Below, piece after piece: positions 15,608 to 23,959 of a stretch of DNA of 64,000 nucleotides. Source of the DNA: Kitasatospora aureofaciens (GTDB lineage Bacteria > Actinomycetota > Actinomycetes > Streptomycetales > Streptomycetaceae); assembly GCF_019192735.1 (NCBI RefSeq), contig NZ_JAHTKP010000033.1, positions 1-64,000 on the forward strand, read 5' to 3'. Under the pieces are notes generated by a model. It was not told the DNA's origin. It did not search any database and saw only the letters and a list, made by a program, of their open reading frames with translations. The position numbers and the translations under genes are program-made. The first letter of the stretch is position 1; every line of letters starts with the position of its first letter.

Positions 15608-16285
15608 ATGCAGGACACAGACACCAGAGAGCTCGTCCGGATGTGGATCTCCGGCTGGGTCGTCTCGCGCGGCGCCGCCGATCCCGCCCCCGAGCCCTGG
15701 GGCTGGAGCATCGACGTCGGCGTGGCCGGCCAGGTCGCCCGGCACGTGCTGCCCGAGCCCACCGAGGCGGACGTCCGCAAGATCACCGAGGCAACGAGCG
15801 CGCCCGGCACCTGGCTGAAGCTGTTCGCCGAGGACGACACCGTCCGCCCCTGGCTGGGCCCCGAGTGGCGGCTGGACGCCCCCGGGTTCCTGATGAGCCT
15901 CCCACTCACCGCCCCCGAGCGCCCCGAAATGCCGCCCGGCTACACCGTGACCACCTGGACCCGCGGCGGAATCGTCCGCGCACTGGTCCGCACCGAGGCC
16001 GGACACCTCGCCGCCCGGGGCCAGGCGGGCCTGGCGGGCGCGGTCGCCGTGCCCGACCAGATCGTGACGGCCCCCGAGCACCGCCGCCGCGGCCTCGGCA
16101 GCGTGGTGATGCGGATACTGCAGTACGAAGCCCACCAGACGGGGGCCGAAACGGCCGTCCTGGTCGGCACCCCGGCCGGCCGGGAGCTGTACACCGCGCT
16201 CGGCTGGACGCTCCACGCCCCGATGGCGAGCCTCGTTCTCGAAGACCTCGAAGACCTCGAAGACCTCGAAGACAACGGCAACTGA
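15608..16285 (+). CDS. GNAT-family N-acetyltransferase
   Basis: 225 residues. The acetyl-CoA-binding loop is visible in the C-terminal half: DQIVTAPEHRRRGLGSVVMR (Q/RxxGxG/A type, about residues 152-170), followed by LVGTPAGRELYTALGW, the usual GNAT end. The N-terminal 85 residues do not match the core and may bind substrate. ATG 15608 has GGGGG upstream. The C-terminus is four near-perfect copies of a nine-base repeat encoding LED (16240-16272), a likely slippage product. The gene converges on the SGNH hydrolase gene with only two bases between their stop codons. Confidence 0.85.
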   Translation: MQDTDTRELVRMWISGWVVSRGAADPAPEPWGWSIDVGVAGQVARHVLPEPTEADVRKITEATSAPGTWLKLFAEDDTVRPWLGPEWRLDAPGFLMSLPLTAPERPEMPPGYTVTTWTRGGIVRALVRTEAGHLAARGQAGLAGAVAVPDQIVTAPEHRRRGLGSVVMRILQYEAHQTGAETAVLVGTPAGRELYTALGWTLHAPMASLVLEDLEDLEDLEDNGN

Positions 16286-16287
16286 CC

Positions 16288-17064
16288 TCAGCGGTACGGC
16301 AGTAGCTCCGCCCGCTTCGGCGGCCGCCCGTCGCCCGACGAGCGGCCGGTGAGGCGGCGGCCGATCCACGGGCCGAGGTGGGTGCCGAGCCAACGGGCGT
16401 CGGAGCGGAGCCGTTCGGCAGCGCCGCGCGGGGCGGCGGGCGGCAGCGGGGCCCGCCAGTCGAAGGAAGCGGGGCGGCCGAGCGACTCCAGGACGGCGGC
16501 GGCGACCCGGCGGTGGCCCTCGGGCGAGAGGTGCAGGCGGTCCTCGGCCCAGAGCCGGCGGTCATCGAAGCAGGGGGCGGAGAAGAGGTCGACGACGGCC
16601 ACGCCGTCGTCCTGGCCGAGCTCGTGCACGAAGGCCTTCATCCGCAGGATGGCGGGCAGCAGCCGGCTGCTGCCGCCGAGCCGGCGGGTGGGGTCGGTGC
16701 TGGTGAACAGGACGACGGTGGCACCGGCGGCGCGCAGTTCGCCGGCGCAGCGGCCGAGCAGCCGCTCGACCTGGGCGATGTCGCAGCCGGGGCGCAGCAC
16801 GTCGTTGAGGCCGCCGGCGAGGGTGACGAGGTCGGCGCCCATGGCGCTGGCGGCGGCGAGCTGTTCATCGTGGATCTGGCCGATGAGCTTGCCGCGGACG
16901 GCGAGGTTGGCGTACCGGAACTCCTCGGCCGCGAGCTCCTCCGCGAGGGCGGAGGCGACCCGGTCGGCCCAGCCGCGGTACTGGCCGTCGGGCAGCAGGT
17001 CGTCGCACATGCCCTCGGTGAAGGAGTCCCCGACGGCGACGTAACTGCGGTACGTGGTGGGCAC
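16288..17064 (-). CDS. SGNH/GDSL-family hydrolase, cytoplasmic
   Basis: 258 residues. All four SGNH blocks are present: AVGDSFTEGM (catalytic Ser, near residue 10), the conserved Gly (LAVRGKLIG), LAGGLNDVL (Asn), and DRLHLSPEGH (Asp and His). There is no signal peptide, unlike the secreted SGNH protein at 26406, so it should act inside the cell on an ester or acyl substrate that cannot be read here. GTG 17064 has GGAGAG five bases upstream. Longer in-frame starts upstream run through low-complexity Arg/Ala codons and are unlikely. Confidence 0.9.
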   Translation of the reverse strand: MPTTYRSYVAVGDSFTEGMCDDLLPDGQYRGWADRVASALAEELAAEEFRYANLAVRGKLIGQIHDEQLAAASAMGADLVTLAGGLNDVLRPGCDIAQVERLLGRCAGELRAAGATVVLFTSTDPTRRLGGSSRLLPAILRMKAFVHELGQDDGVAVVDLFSAPCFDDRRLWAEDRLHLSPEGHRRVAAAVLESLGRPASFDWRAPLPPAAPRGAAERLRSDARWLGTHLGPWIGRRLTGRSSGDGRPPKRAELLPYR

Positions 17065-17144
17065 GGGCTCTCTCCGCTCTCCTCCGACTGCTCCGTGGCC
17101 CGATGATCGTACGCGCGCCCGTTCCGCGCCCGAGCCCGGGGACC

Positions 17145-17618
17145 CTAGCCCGCGACGACCACCGCGTCCTCCGGTCCCGCGACCACCGCGTTCTCCGGTT
17201 GCGAGGACGTGACGGGCGCGACGGGCGTGACGGGCGCGACGGGCGTGACGGGCATGACGGACGTGACCCAGTGCTCCCGCACGGCGTCCGTCGGCCGCTG
17301 CTCGCCGAGCGCGGGCAGCCCCCATTCCCCCAACGCCTCGATCACGCGGCGCAGTTCGCGCCCGCGCTCGGTGAGCTCGTAGACGGTGGCGTTGGCGGGC
17401 CGTTCGAGGCGCCGACGCAGGACGAGCCCCTCGCCCTCCAGCTGCTTGAGCCGGGCGGCGAGGATGTCGGTGGAGACGCCGGGCAGGTCGGCGTGCAGGT
17501 CGGTGTAGCGGCGTGGACCGCCGAGGAGTTCACGGACGATCAGGAGGCTCCAGCGCTCCCCCACCGCGTCCAGGGCGCGGGCGACGGCGCAGTACTGGTC
17601 GTAGCTTCGGCGTGACAT
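17145..17618 (-). CDS. HxlR-family transcriptional regulator
   Basis: 157 residues. The winged helix of HxlR/MarR-like regulators spans about residues 5-95 (YCAVARALDAVGERWSLLIV ... TDILAARLKQLEGEGLVLRR). The conserved N-terminal Cys of redox/aldehyde-sensing members is present as QYCAVARAL. The C-terminus is a low-complexity tail of repeated VTPVAP units, from a DNA repeat of GACGGGCGYGACGGGCGTG type (about 17215-17265). ATG 17618 follows a -10 TATGCT at 7 bases, so it is leaderless. It diverges from the aminotransferase, with two overlapping palindromes between them, and probably represses one or both genes. Confidence 0.9.
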   Translation of the reverse strand: MSRRSYDQYCAVARALDAVGERWSLLIVRELLGGPRRYTDLHADLPGVSTDILAARLKQLEGEGLVLRRRLERPANATVYELTERGRELRRVIEALGEWGLPALGEQRPTDAVREHWVTSVMPVTPVAPVTPVAPVTSSQPENAVVAGPEDAVVVAG

Positions 17619-17625
17619 GTGGATC

Positions 17626-17653
17626 AGCATAGCCAAAAGGTTGGACTTTCCAA
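17626..17653 (-). promoter_or_regulatory. Promoter of the HxlR gene
   Basis: On this strand TTGGAA (17653-17648), a 16-base spacer and TATGCT (17631-17626) precede ATG 17618 by seven bases. The -35 box lies inside both palindromes of the operator region, fitting autorepression. Confidence 0.6.
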
Positions 17654-17665
17654 GTGCCAACTTGG
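17641..17665. promoter_or_regulatory. Overlapping palindromic operators between hxlR-like gene and aminotransferase
   Basis: Two perfect inverted repeats overlap: TTGGA-CTT-TCCAA (17641-17653) and CCAAGT-GCCA-ACTTGG (17650-17665). They share bases 17650-17653 and cover the -35 of the regulator gene. This is a natural site for a dimeric winged-helix regulator. That it is the HxlR protein's own site is inference. Confidence 0.55.
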
Positions 17666-17716
17666 TAGAACAAAGCAACAGCAGTGATGCGGGTGGTGAC
17701 GGTCGGGAGGCCACAG

Positions 17717-18931
17717 ATGGAGTTTCGGCAGTCCAGCAAGCTGAATGACGTGTGCTACGAGATCCGCGGCCCGGTGGTCGACCAGGCCAACGCCCTGGAG
17801 GAGGCCGGGCACAGCGTGCTGCGGCTGAACACCGGCAACCCGGCGCCGTTCGGCTTCGAGGCGCCGGAGGAGATCATCCAGGACATCATCCGCAACCTGC
17901 CCAAGGCGCACGGCTACAGCGACTCGCGCGGCATCCTGCCCGCCCGCCGCGCCGTCGTGCAGTACTACCAGCAGCGCGGGGTCGAGGGTGTGGGCGTCAA
18001 CGACGTGTTCCTCGGCAACGGCGCCTCCGAGCTGATCCAGATGGCCGTCACCGCGCTCGTCGACGACGGCGACGAGGTGCTCGTCCCGATGCCGGACTAC
18101 CCGCTCTGGACGGCCGTGGTCCGGCTGGCCGGCGGCAAGGCCGTCCACTACCTCTGCGACGAGCAGGCGGACTGGTACCCGGACCTCGACGACATCGCCG
18201 CCAAGATCACCGCCCGCACCAAGGCGATCGTCGTCATCAACCCCAACAACCCAACCGGCGCGGTCTATCCGAAGGAACTGCTGGAGGGCATCCTCGACCT
18301 CGCCCGCCGGCACCACCTGATGGTCCTGGCCGACGAGATCTACGACAAGATCCTCTACGACGACACCGAGCACCACTGCCTGGCCGCGCTCGCCGACGAC
18401 GTGCTCACCCTCACCTTCAACGGCCTCTCCAAGGCCTACCGGGTGGCCGGCTTCCGCAGCGGCTGGCTGGTCGTCTCCGGGCCCAAGCAGCACGCCACCG
18501 ACTACCTGGAGGGGCTGACCATGCTCTCGGGCATGCGGCTGTGCCCCAACGTGCCCGCGCAGTACGCCGTCCAGGCCGCGCTCGGCGGCCACCAGTCCAT
18601 CAACGACCTCGTACTGCCCGGCGGCCGGCTCACCGAGCAGCGGGACGTCGCGTTCAAGGCGCTCAACGAGATCCCCGGCGTCAGCTGCGTCAAGCCCAAG
18701 GGTGCCCTGTACGCCTTCGCCCGGCTCGACCCGACGGTGCACAAGATCGTCGACGACGAGCAGTTCGTGCTGGACCTGCTGCTCCGCGAGAAGATCCACG
18801 TCGTCCAGGGCACCGGCTTCAACTGGCCGCGCCCGGACCACTTCCGCTTCGTCACCCTCCCCCGGGCCGACGACCTGGAGACGGCGATCAACCGCATCGG
18901 GCGGTTCCTCGCGACTTACCGGCAGGTCTGA
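17717..18931 (+). CDS. PLP-dependent aminotransferase, class I/II (AlaT-like)
   Basis: 404 residues, fold-type I. Recognisable blocks are NTGNPAPFGFEAPEEI, GNGASELIQM, VPMPDYPLWTA, INPNNPTGAVY (cofactor/substrate Asn), LADEIYDKI (cofactor Asp/Tyr) and TFNGLSKAYRVAGFRSGW (Schiff-base Lys about residue 240 and the substrate Arg). The pattern matches glutamate-pyruvate/valine-type AlaT enzymes that move amino groups among alanine, glutamate and branched-chain keto acids. ATG 17717 has GGGAGG six bases upstream. The upstream palindromes suggest control by the HxlR protein. Confidence 0.93.
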   Translation: MEFRQSSKLNDVCYEIRGPVVDQANALEEAGHSVLRLNTGNPAPFGFEAPEEIIQDIIRNLPKAHGYSDSRGILPARRAVVQYYQQRGVEGVGVNDVFLGNGASELIQMAVTALVDDGDEVLVPMPDYPLWTAVVRLAGGKAVHYLCDEQADWYPDLDDIAAKITARTKAIVVINPNNPTGAVYPKELLEGILDLARRHHLMVLADEIYDKILYDDTEHHCLAALADDVLTLTFNGLSKAYRVAGFRSGWLVVSGPKQHATDYLEGLTMLSGMRLCPNVPAQYAVQAALGGHQSINDLVLPGGRLTEQRDVAFKALNEIPGVSCVKPKGALYAFARLDPTVHKIVDDEQFVLDLLLREKIHVVQGTGFNWPRPDHFRFVTLPRADDLETAINRIGRFLATYRQV

Positions 18932-18950
18932 GCACTTAGGCTCACCAGCC

Positions 18951-19283
18951 ATGACCGTCCTCCGCTCCATCGCCCTGTTCGCCGTCGCCGCGCTCGCCGA
19001 GATCGGCGGCTGCTGGCTGATCTGGCAGAGCGTGCGCGAGCAGCGGCCGTGGTGGCTGGCCGGGGTGGGTGTGGTCGTGCTCGGCGGGTACGGGTTCGTC
19101 GCCGCGCTCCAGCCGGAAAGCCACTTCGGCCGGGTGCTGGCCGCGTACGGCGGGGTGTTCGTGGCCGGCTCGCTGCTGTGGGGCATGGCCGTGGACGGCT
19201 TCCGGCCGACCCGCTACGACGTGGTGGGCGCGCTGATCTGCCTGGCCGGGGTCGCCGTGATCATGTACGGGCCCCGACGCTGA
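18951..19283 (+). CDS. YnfA/UPF0060-family small membrane protein
   Basis: 110 residues with four transmembrane helices and the family signature at the start (LFAVAALAEIGGCWLIWQ) and end (YDVVGALICLAGVAVIMYGPRR). The family is related to small multidrug resistance transporters. Transport of specific compounds is not established for this protein. TAGGCT (18937-18942) before ATG 18951 suggests a leaderless start. The gene begins 20 bases after the aminotransferase stop, so it may also be read from that transcript. Confidence 0.92.
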   Translation: MTVLRSIALFAVAALAEIGGCWLIWQSVREQRPWWLAGVGVVVLGGYGFVAALQPESHFGRVLAAYGGVFVAGSLLWGMAVDGFRPTRYDVVGALICLAGVAVIMYGPRR

Positions 19284-19394
19284 GCATGCACGAGCCCCGG
19301 CGCTGAGTAACGCCTCCCCCAAGGGAACGTTTCCTCAACGCCGGAGCCCGTCAGACCGTCCAGGACCTATCAGGCCATCCGGGACGGCACGCAC

Positions 19395-21062
19395 CTACCA
19401 GCCCCAGCCGCCGCCCTGGCCGTCGTCGTCGACGTTGGAGTCCCAACCCTCGCCGACCGCCCGGACGATGGTGAAGTTGTCGACCTGCGCGCCGGTCTCG
19501 GACAGCGCGGTGACCTTCATGGACGACTTCTGGCCCAGGCGGGCCGGGGTCACGTCGACCTTGATGAAGGAGTAGTTCGTGTAGCGCACCCGGGACCACT
19601 CGACGGTCTCGGTGACCTTCGCGCCACCCTTGCCGTAGTAGTACGTCTTCACCTCGTCGAGGTGGTTCTCGTGCCCCTCGTAGGTGTCCGGCACGTCGAA
19701 CTTGTACAGGCTGCGGCCCGCCGCACCCGCGGTCACGTACACGACGCCGTCCTTGGCCGGCTCGACGGTGGCGCCGCTCGGCACCTGCTTCGAGACCTTG
19801 TTGCCGAGGATCGCGTCGGTGCGCTCGTACACGTGGTTGTGGCCGTTGATGACCAGGTCCACCCGGTACTTCTCGAACAGCGGCACCCAGGCCTCGCGGA
19901 CGCCGCCCTCGGAGGCGTGCGCGACGGTGGTGGAGAAGGCGCAGTGATGGAAGAAGACCACGATGAAGTCGACGGTCTCGTCGCTGCGCAGGTCCTTGAG
20001 GGTGCGGGCGAGCCACTTGGTCTGCTTGCCGGCCGAGATGCCCAGGTTGACCGGGATCTCGTAGGAGACGTCGTTGGCGTCCAGCGAGATCACGCCGACG
20101 TTCTTGTAGCGGAAGCTGTAGACGCCCGGGACGGTACGCGGGTCCGGGCCGTTGTCCGGCAGGAAGAAGCGGGTGTTCTCACCGCCGTAGCCGTTGGCCG
20201 AGTACCAGGCCTCCATGTCGTGGTTGCCGTACGAGACCATCCACGGCACCTTGGCGGCGACCGTCTCGGTCTGGGCCAGGAAGGCGTCCCACGTCTTGGC
20301 GTTGTACGCGTCCTTGTCCGAGTCCTGGCCGGAGCCCTTCGGGTCGGCGTAGCAGATGTCGCCCGCGTGCAGGTGGAACGACGGGTTCTGGGCCAGGATG
20401 ACGTGGTCGTTGCCCTCGGCGTGCTTGCTGACACCCTGGTCGCCGAAGGCGGTGAAGGTGAACGGCTCGTACACCTTGCCCCAGCGGTGGTCGCGCGAGG
20501 GCGCGGTGCGGAAGGTGTTCAGCGTGGATATCTGCTGCTGCGAGGCCGGGTCGAAGCCCTGGTGGCCGACACCGTAGTAGTACGTGGTGTCGGGCTCCAG
20601 GTCCTCCAGCGCCACGTGCAGGTAGTACTGGTCCACCGGCTGGCTGCCCGGGATCAGGGCGGGGGTGTGGAGGGCCCGCACCTCGGCCTCTGTCCTGTGG
20701 CCCAGGTCCCACGGGTGCTTGCCGAAGCGCAGGAACGGCTTCTTGACCGGGACCGGCACCTGCCAGGAGATGCGGAACTGGGTGTCCGGCTCGGGGCCGA
20801 ACTGGAGGTGACGCCCGGTCGGCGCGACCAGCGCACCGTCGATGCCGTCCGTCGTGGCGCCGGTCAGCAGTTGCGGGGTGGCCGGCGCCGCGAACGCGGT
20901 GCCGCTGCCCAGCGCACCGCCCACCGCGATCGCGCCGACCGTGACGGCACCGGCGCGCAGCATCCGGCGACGGGAGAAGCGGGCCCGAAGGTACTCGTGC
21001 TGCTCGGCCATGCTCATGCGCTCGGCGAGCTTGGCCGGTACGCCCATGTGTGGGATGTCCAT
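19395..21062 (-). CDS. Tat-exported purple acid phosphatase-type metallophosphoesterase
   Basis: 555 residues. A twin-arginine signal (RARFSRRRMLRAGAVTVGAI) with an AxA site (GTAFAAPA) targets it outside. An Ig/fibronectin-like N-terminal domain (RISWQVPVPVKKPFLRFG) precedes the phosphatase core, which has all five metal blocks: FGDQG, GDICYAD, YGNHDME, FFHHC and INGHNHVYERT. The C-terminal PAP extension contains VEWSRVRYTNYSF. Such enzymes release phosphate from organic esters in soil. A single GTTCACC-like half site (21113-21107 on this strand) is the only hint of Pho control. ATG 21062 is chosen from GAAGAG upstream. 21047 is possible. Confidence 0.92.
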   Translation of the reverse strand: MDIPHMGVPAKLAERMSMAEQHEYLRARFSRRRMLRAGAVTVGAIAVGGALGSGTAFAAPATPQLLTGATTDGIDGALVAPTGRHLQFGPEPDTQFRISWQVPVPVKKPFLRFGKHPWDLGHRTEAEVRALHTPALIPGSQPVDQYYLHVALEDLEPDTTYYYGVGHQGFDPASQQQISTLNTFRTAPSRDHRWGKVYEPFTFTAFGDQGVSKHAEGNDHVILAQNPSFHLHAGDICYADPKGSGQDSDKDAYNAKTWDAFLAQTETVAAKVPWMVSYGNHDMEAWYSANGYGGENTRFFLPDNGPDPRTVPGVYSFRYKNVGVISLDANDVSYEIPVNLGISAGKQTKWLARTLKDLRSDETVDFIVVFFHHCAFSTTVAHASEGGVREAWVPLFEKYRVDLVINGHNHVYERTDAILGNKVSKQVPSGATVEPAKDGVVYVTAGAAGRSLYKFDVPDTYEGHENHLDEVKTYYYGKGGAKVTETVEWSRVRYTNYSFIKVDVTPARLGQKSSMKVTALSETGAQVDNFTIVRAVGEGWDSNVDDDGQGGGWGW

Positions 21063-21240
21063 GGGCGGGACTCTTCCAGCGCAGCGTTGACCGGGCACGG
21101 CCGTCAGGTGAACGACCTGCAGCGCGCCACCCATTCGAACATCAACGTTCGGTCAAGAGCGAGCAAAGAACATGTTCACGACCATCCCGACACCGGATCA
21201 TGACTTCCTCCACAGAGGAAGCCTGACCATTCGTCGGCTA

Positions 21241-21495
21241 TCAGCCTGACGGTTCGTCCCACGGGGTGGTCGCGCGGTTGCCGGTGCCGTCGCACGTGCG
21301 GCAGATCTCGTCGCGGTAGGCGTGCTTGGCGCCGGTCGCGTCCACGCGGTAGCGGACGTAGACGCCGGTGCCGTCACAGAGGAAGCAGTTGCCGCCGCCC
21401 CCGCCGACCTCGGTGGTGCCGGTGCCCTGGCAGGTGCGGCAGTTGAGGCCGGCGGTGCGGCCGGTGCCCGCGCAGATGCGACAGACCGTGGTCAT
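21241..21495 (-). CDS. Stand-alone DnaJ-type zinc-finger protein
   Basis: 84 residues with four CxxCxGxG repeats (CRICAGTG, CRTCQGTG, CFLCDGTG, CRTCDGTG), the exact motif of the DnaJ central zinc finger, which binds two zinc ions. No J domain or substrate-binding domain is present, so it is not a DnaJ. Free CxxCxGxG proteins act as thiol-rich chaperone or assembly helpers. ATG 21495 has GGGAGG six bases upstream. It is on the same strand as the ferredoxin at 21599, about 100 bases downstream of it. Confidence 0.9.
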   Translation of the reverse strand: MTTVCRICAGTGRTAGLNCRTCQGTGTTEVGGGGGNCFLCDGTGVYVRYRVDATGAKHAYRDEICRTCDGTGNRATTPWDEPSG

Positions 21496-21598
21496 CGTCT
21501 TCCTCCCTGGGCGGATCCGCTCGGAGCCACCGGTCATGGTAGTCGGGCCGGTTGACCCCTGGTGAGCCCCGCCGGCGAACGCACCGCCACCGGCGATG

Positions 21599-22006
21599 TC
21601 AGCCCGGCAGGCCCTCGCGGACGCGACGCGAGACGGAGATCTCCTGGAGGTCGAGCAGGCCCGGCGGGTCGGCGAGGCCGGGGCCGCCGGCGTGCACCCA
21701 GGCGGCGATCTCGTCGATCATGTCGTCGGCCAGCACCCAGCCCAGCCAGACCGGACGGCCCCCGGCCGCCCGGCCCTCGCCGGAGGGGCCGACCACGACA
21801 ACGTTCGAATGCGTGCAGGCGTCCAGGCACTTGACCGCCCGCACCCGGCCCACCGTGCCGACCGCCGCGCGCAGCCGCTCGTACTGCCCGGCGTGGTCCA
21901 CTCCCGGGTGCTTCTCCTCGGTGCCGCAGCAGCAGCCGCGGCAGACGGTGACGGTCACCGGGGAGGAGGCGGCGGCCTGCCGGCGGTCGCGGTCTTGGCG
22001 GCTCAT
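21599..22006 (-). CDS. Thioredoxin-like [2Fe-2S] ferredoxin-domain protein
   Basis: 135 residues. The N-terminal VTVCRGCCCGTEEKHP and the later VKCLDACTHSNVVVV give the Cys pairs of thioredoxin-fold [2Fe-2S] ferredoxins. GRPVWLGWVLADDMIDEIAAW is the usual C-terminal block. It would be a cytoplasmic electron carrier of unknown partner. The cluster region has an extra Cys-Cys (GCCCG). No oxidoreductase is adjacent on this strand. Confidence 0.85.
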   Translation of the reverse strand: MSRQDRDRRQAAASSPVTVTVCRGCCCGTEEKHPGVDHAGQYERLRAAVGTVGRVRAVKCLDACTHSNVVVVGPSGEGRAAGGRPVWLGWVLADDMIDEIAAWVHAGGPGLADPPGLLDLQEISVSRRVREGLPG

Positions 22007-22296
22007 GGGTTCGGCTTCTCCTCCTGGTCAGGGGCATGCTCGGCACCGGCAGCGTACCCGCCGGGTTCCGGGGCGAGTCCGGGCGGGTTCCAGGGCCACC
22101 GGCGGGTGCCGCCAGCCGGCAGGGGGGGTGGCGAACTGCTGGCGGTTGAGTGTCACCGAGTGCCCATAAGGTCTGTTTAGTGGGATTGTCGGATGTGCCG
22201 AAAATGCAGCTATTTGCCTGATTTTGTGGCGTTCTGATGGTGTGTGTAGGGTGCTCGTGTCTTGGTCCGGATCGGTCGTCGGGGAGGTGGTTGCCG

Positions 22297-23925
22297 TTGT
22301 CCGAGAAGAAGACGTTGCGGCAGATCGCCCGGCCGTTCGTGGCCGATCCTGTCAGCGGTGTGTGCATACGGGACCGGCTGAAGGGCCTCACGCCGGAGGA
22401 TGAGAATGTCCTGCGGATGGTCGGCGGGCACATGGGCTCGCTGGCCTCCCGTGACCTCAAGGCGCGTTGCGCCGACGGTCTGGATCACTCCACGGATACG
22501 TGGGCGGCGCGCAAGCGGGAGCTGACGGCCGAGTCGTCGTCCCGGTGGGCGGGATCGGTGACCGGGGCGACGCATGCGCAGTGGGGGCTGTCCCGCCGGG
22601 CGCAGTTCGCCCACCTGCAGGGCCTGGAAGCCGGTGTCCGCACTGTCCGGCATCAGCTGTCCCTGCCGGTCGGCGAGAAGGGCGCCAGGAAGGCCCCGGG
22701 CGGCTACCGTTCGGCGCACGAGTGGTTCGTCAAGTCGCGTCGGTTGGCGGTGCTGGAGGACCGGGCCGCTCAGGTGCGGGCCGACCGGGAAGCCGGACGG
22801 GTACATGTGGTGCGGGGCGGAAGGAAGTTGGCCAACACCCGGCACAACCTCACCGCCGCCCAACTGACCGAGACCCAGTGGCGTGATCGCTGGGAAGCAT
22901 CCCGCTGGTTCCTGTCCGCTGACGGGGAGTCCGGCAAGCGCTACGGCAACGAGACGATCCGGGTCACCCCCGACGGGGAAGTGTCGGTCAAGCTGCCCGC
23001 TCCGCTGGCGGAGTTGGCCAACAGCAGGCACGGCCGGTACACGCTGGCCGCCCGTGTGAGCTTCCCTCATCGTGGGGACGAATGGGCCGACCGCATCGAA
23101 GCGAACCGGGCCGTGGCCTACCGCATCCACCTGGACGTGGAACGCGACCGCTGGTACCTCGACGCGTCGTGGACCCGCAAAGACCTCCCCCTCGTTCCCC
23201 TGGACAGCCTGCGGACCGGCGGCGTCGTCGGCGTCGACACGAACGCCGACCACCTGGCGGCCTGGCACCTCGACGTACACGGCAACCCGGTCGGCGAACC
23301 CCGCCGATTCGACTACGACCTGACCGGCAGCACGAACCACCGCGACGCGCAGCTGCGCCACGCCCTCACCCGCCTGTTGCACTGGGCCGCCGGCACCGGC
23401 GCGCGCGCAATCGCGGTCGAAGACCTCGACTTCACCGACTCCAAGACCCGCGAGAAGCACGGCCGAAGGAAACGCTTGCGGCAGCTGATCTCCGGCATCC
23501 CCACCGGCCGCCTCCGCTCCCGCCTCCTCGCCATGTGTGCCGAGTACGGCCTCTCGGTGATCGCCGTCGATCCCGCCTACACCAGCTTGTGGGGGGACCG
23601 GCACTGGAGGAAGCCCCTCACCACGAAGACCCGTGCCACCAGCCGCCACCAGGCGGCAGCGGTGGCGATCGGACGACGCGCCCTCGGACACCCGATCCGG
23701 CGACGGACGGCACCGCCCCGCGCACACCAGAGCGATGTGCACGGGCATCGGACCGCCCAGGCCGGACCAGGTGACCGGGGGCGTGAGGAAACCCGCCGCC
23801 CCGTCACGGACCGCAGCCAAGAGCCGCACGCCCGGACAGGGAAGCAGAGAACGCGGGCGACCAGCGCATCCAAAACCGTTCGGGATGTGCGCAGTGACAG
23901 AGTCGATCTTCACGGTCACTCCTGA
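22297..23925 (+). CDS. TnpB-related RuvC-fold protein (IS200/IS605 accessory type)
   Basis: About 542 residues, longer than typical TnpB (about 400). RuvC-I is GGVVGVDTNADHLAAW (Asp), RuvC-II is AIAVEDLDF (Glu), and the RuvC-III region reads VIAVDPAYTSLWGDRHW then TSRHQAAAVAIGRRALG. The usual TnpB zinc finger (two CxxC) is absent, and the third acidic ligand (DRD in TnpB) is replaced by SRH, so His may serve as the ligand. The basic C-terminal tail of about 70 residues is unusual. No TnpA gene and no clear terminal repeats are seen. The 150 bases upstream are distinctly AT-richer than the genome, a sign of transfer. TTG 22297 has GGGGAGG upstream. ATG 22237 is an alternative. Confidence 0.8.
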   Translation: MSEKKTLRQIARPFVADPVSGVCIRDRLKGLTPEDENVLRMVGGHMGSLASRDLKARCADGLDHSTDTWAARKRELTAESSSRWAGSVTGATHAQWGLSRRAQFAHLQGLEAGVRTVRHQLSLPVGEKGARKAPGGYRSAHEWFVKSRRLAVLEDRAAQVRADREAGRVHVVRGGRKLANTRHNLTAAQLTETQWRDRWEASRWFLSADGESGKRYGNETIRVTPDGEVSVKLPAPLAELANSRHGRYTLAARVSFPHRGDEWADRIEANRAVAYRIHLDVERDRWYLDASWTRKDLPLVPLDSLRTGGVVGVDTNADHLAAWHLDVHGNPVGEPRRFDYDLTGSTNHRDAQLRHALTRLLHWAAGTGARAIAVEDLDFTDSKTREKHGRRKRLRQLISGIPTGRLRSRLLAMCAEYGLSVIAVDPAYTSLWGDRHWRKPLTTKTRATSRHQAAAVAIGRRALGHPIRRRTAPPRAHQSDVHGHRTAQAGPGDRGREETRRPVTDRSQEPHARTGKQRTRATSASKTVRDVRSDRVDLHGHS

Positions 23926-23946
23926 TCACTGTTCAGGAACGGTCCG

Positions 23947-23952
23947 TAAAAT
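23947..23952 (+). promoter_or_regulatory. -10 box of the ArsR-family gene
   Basis: TAAAAT lies seven bases before ATG 23960, giving a leaderless transcript. A partial inverted repeat CCTGA-N7-TCAGG (23921-23937) just upstream is a possible operator. Confidence 0.5.
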
Positions 23953-23959
23953 GCCCCCC

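Noticed and set aside
21063..21240. PhoP-controlled promoter of the purple acid phosphatase
   Set aside because: Only one GTTCACC-like half site (21107-21113, reverse) is seen, and PhoP needs tandem 11-base repeats. Palindromes GAACATGTTC (21169-21178) and CGAACATCAACGTTCG are present but do not match a known box.
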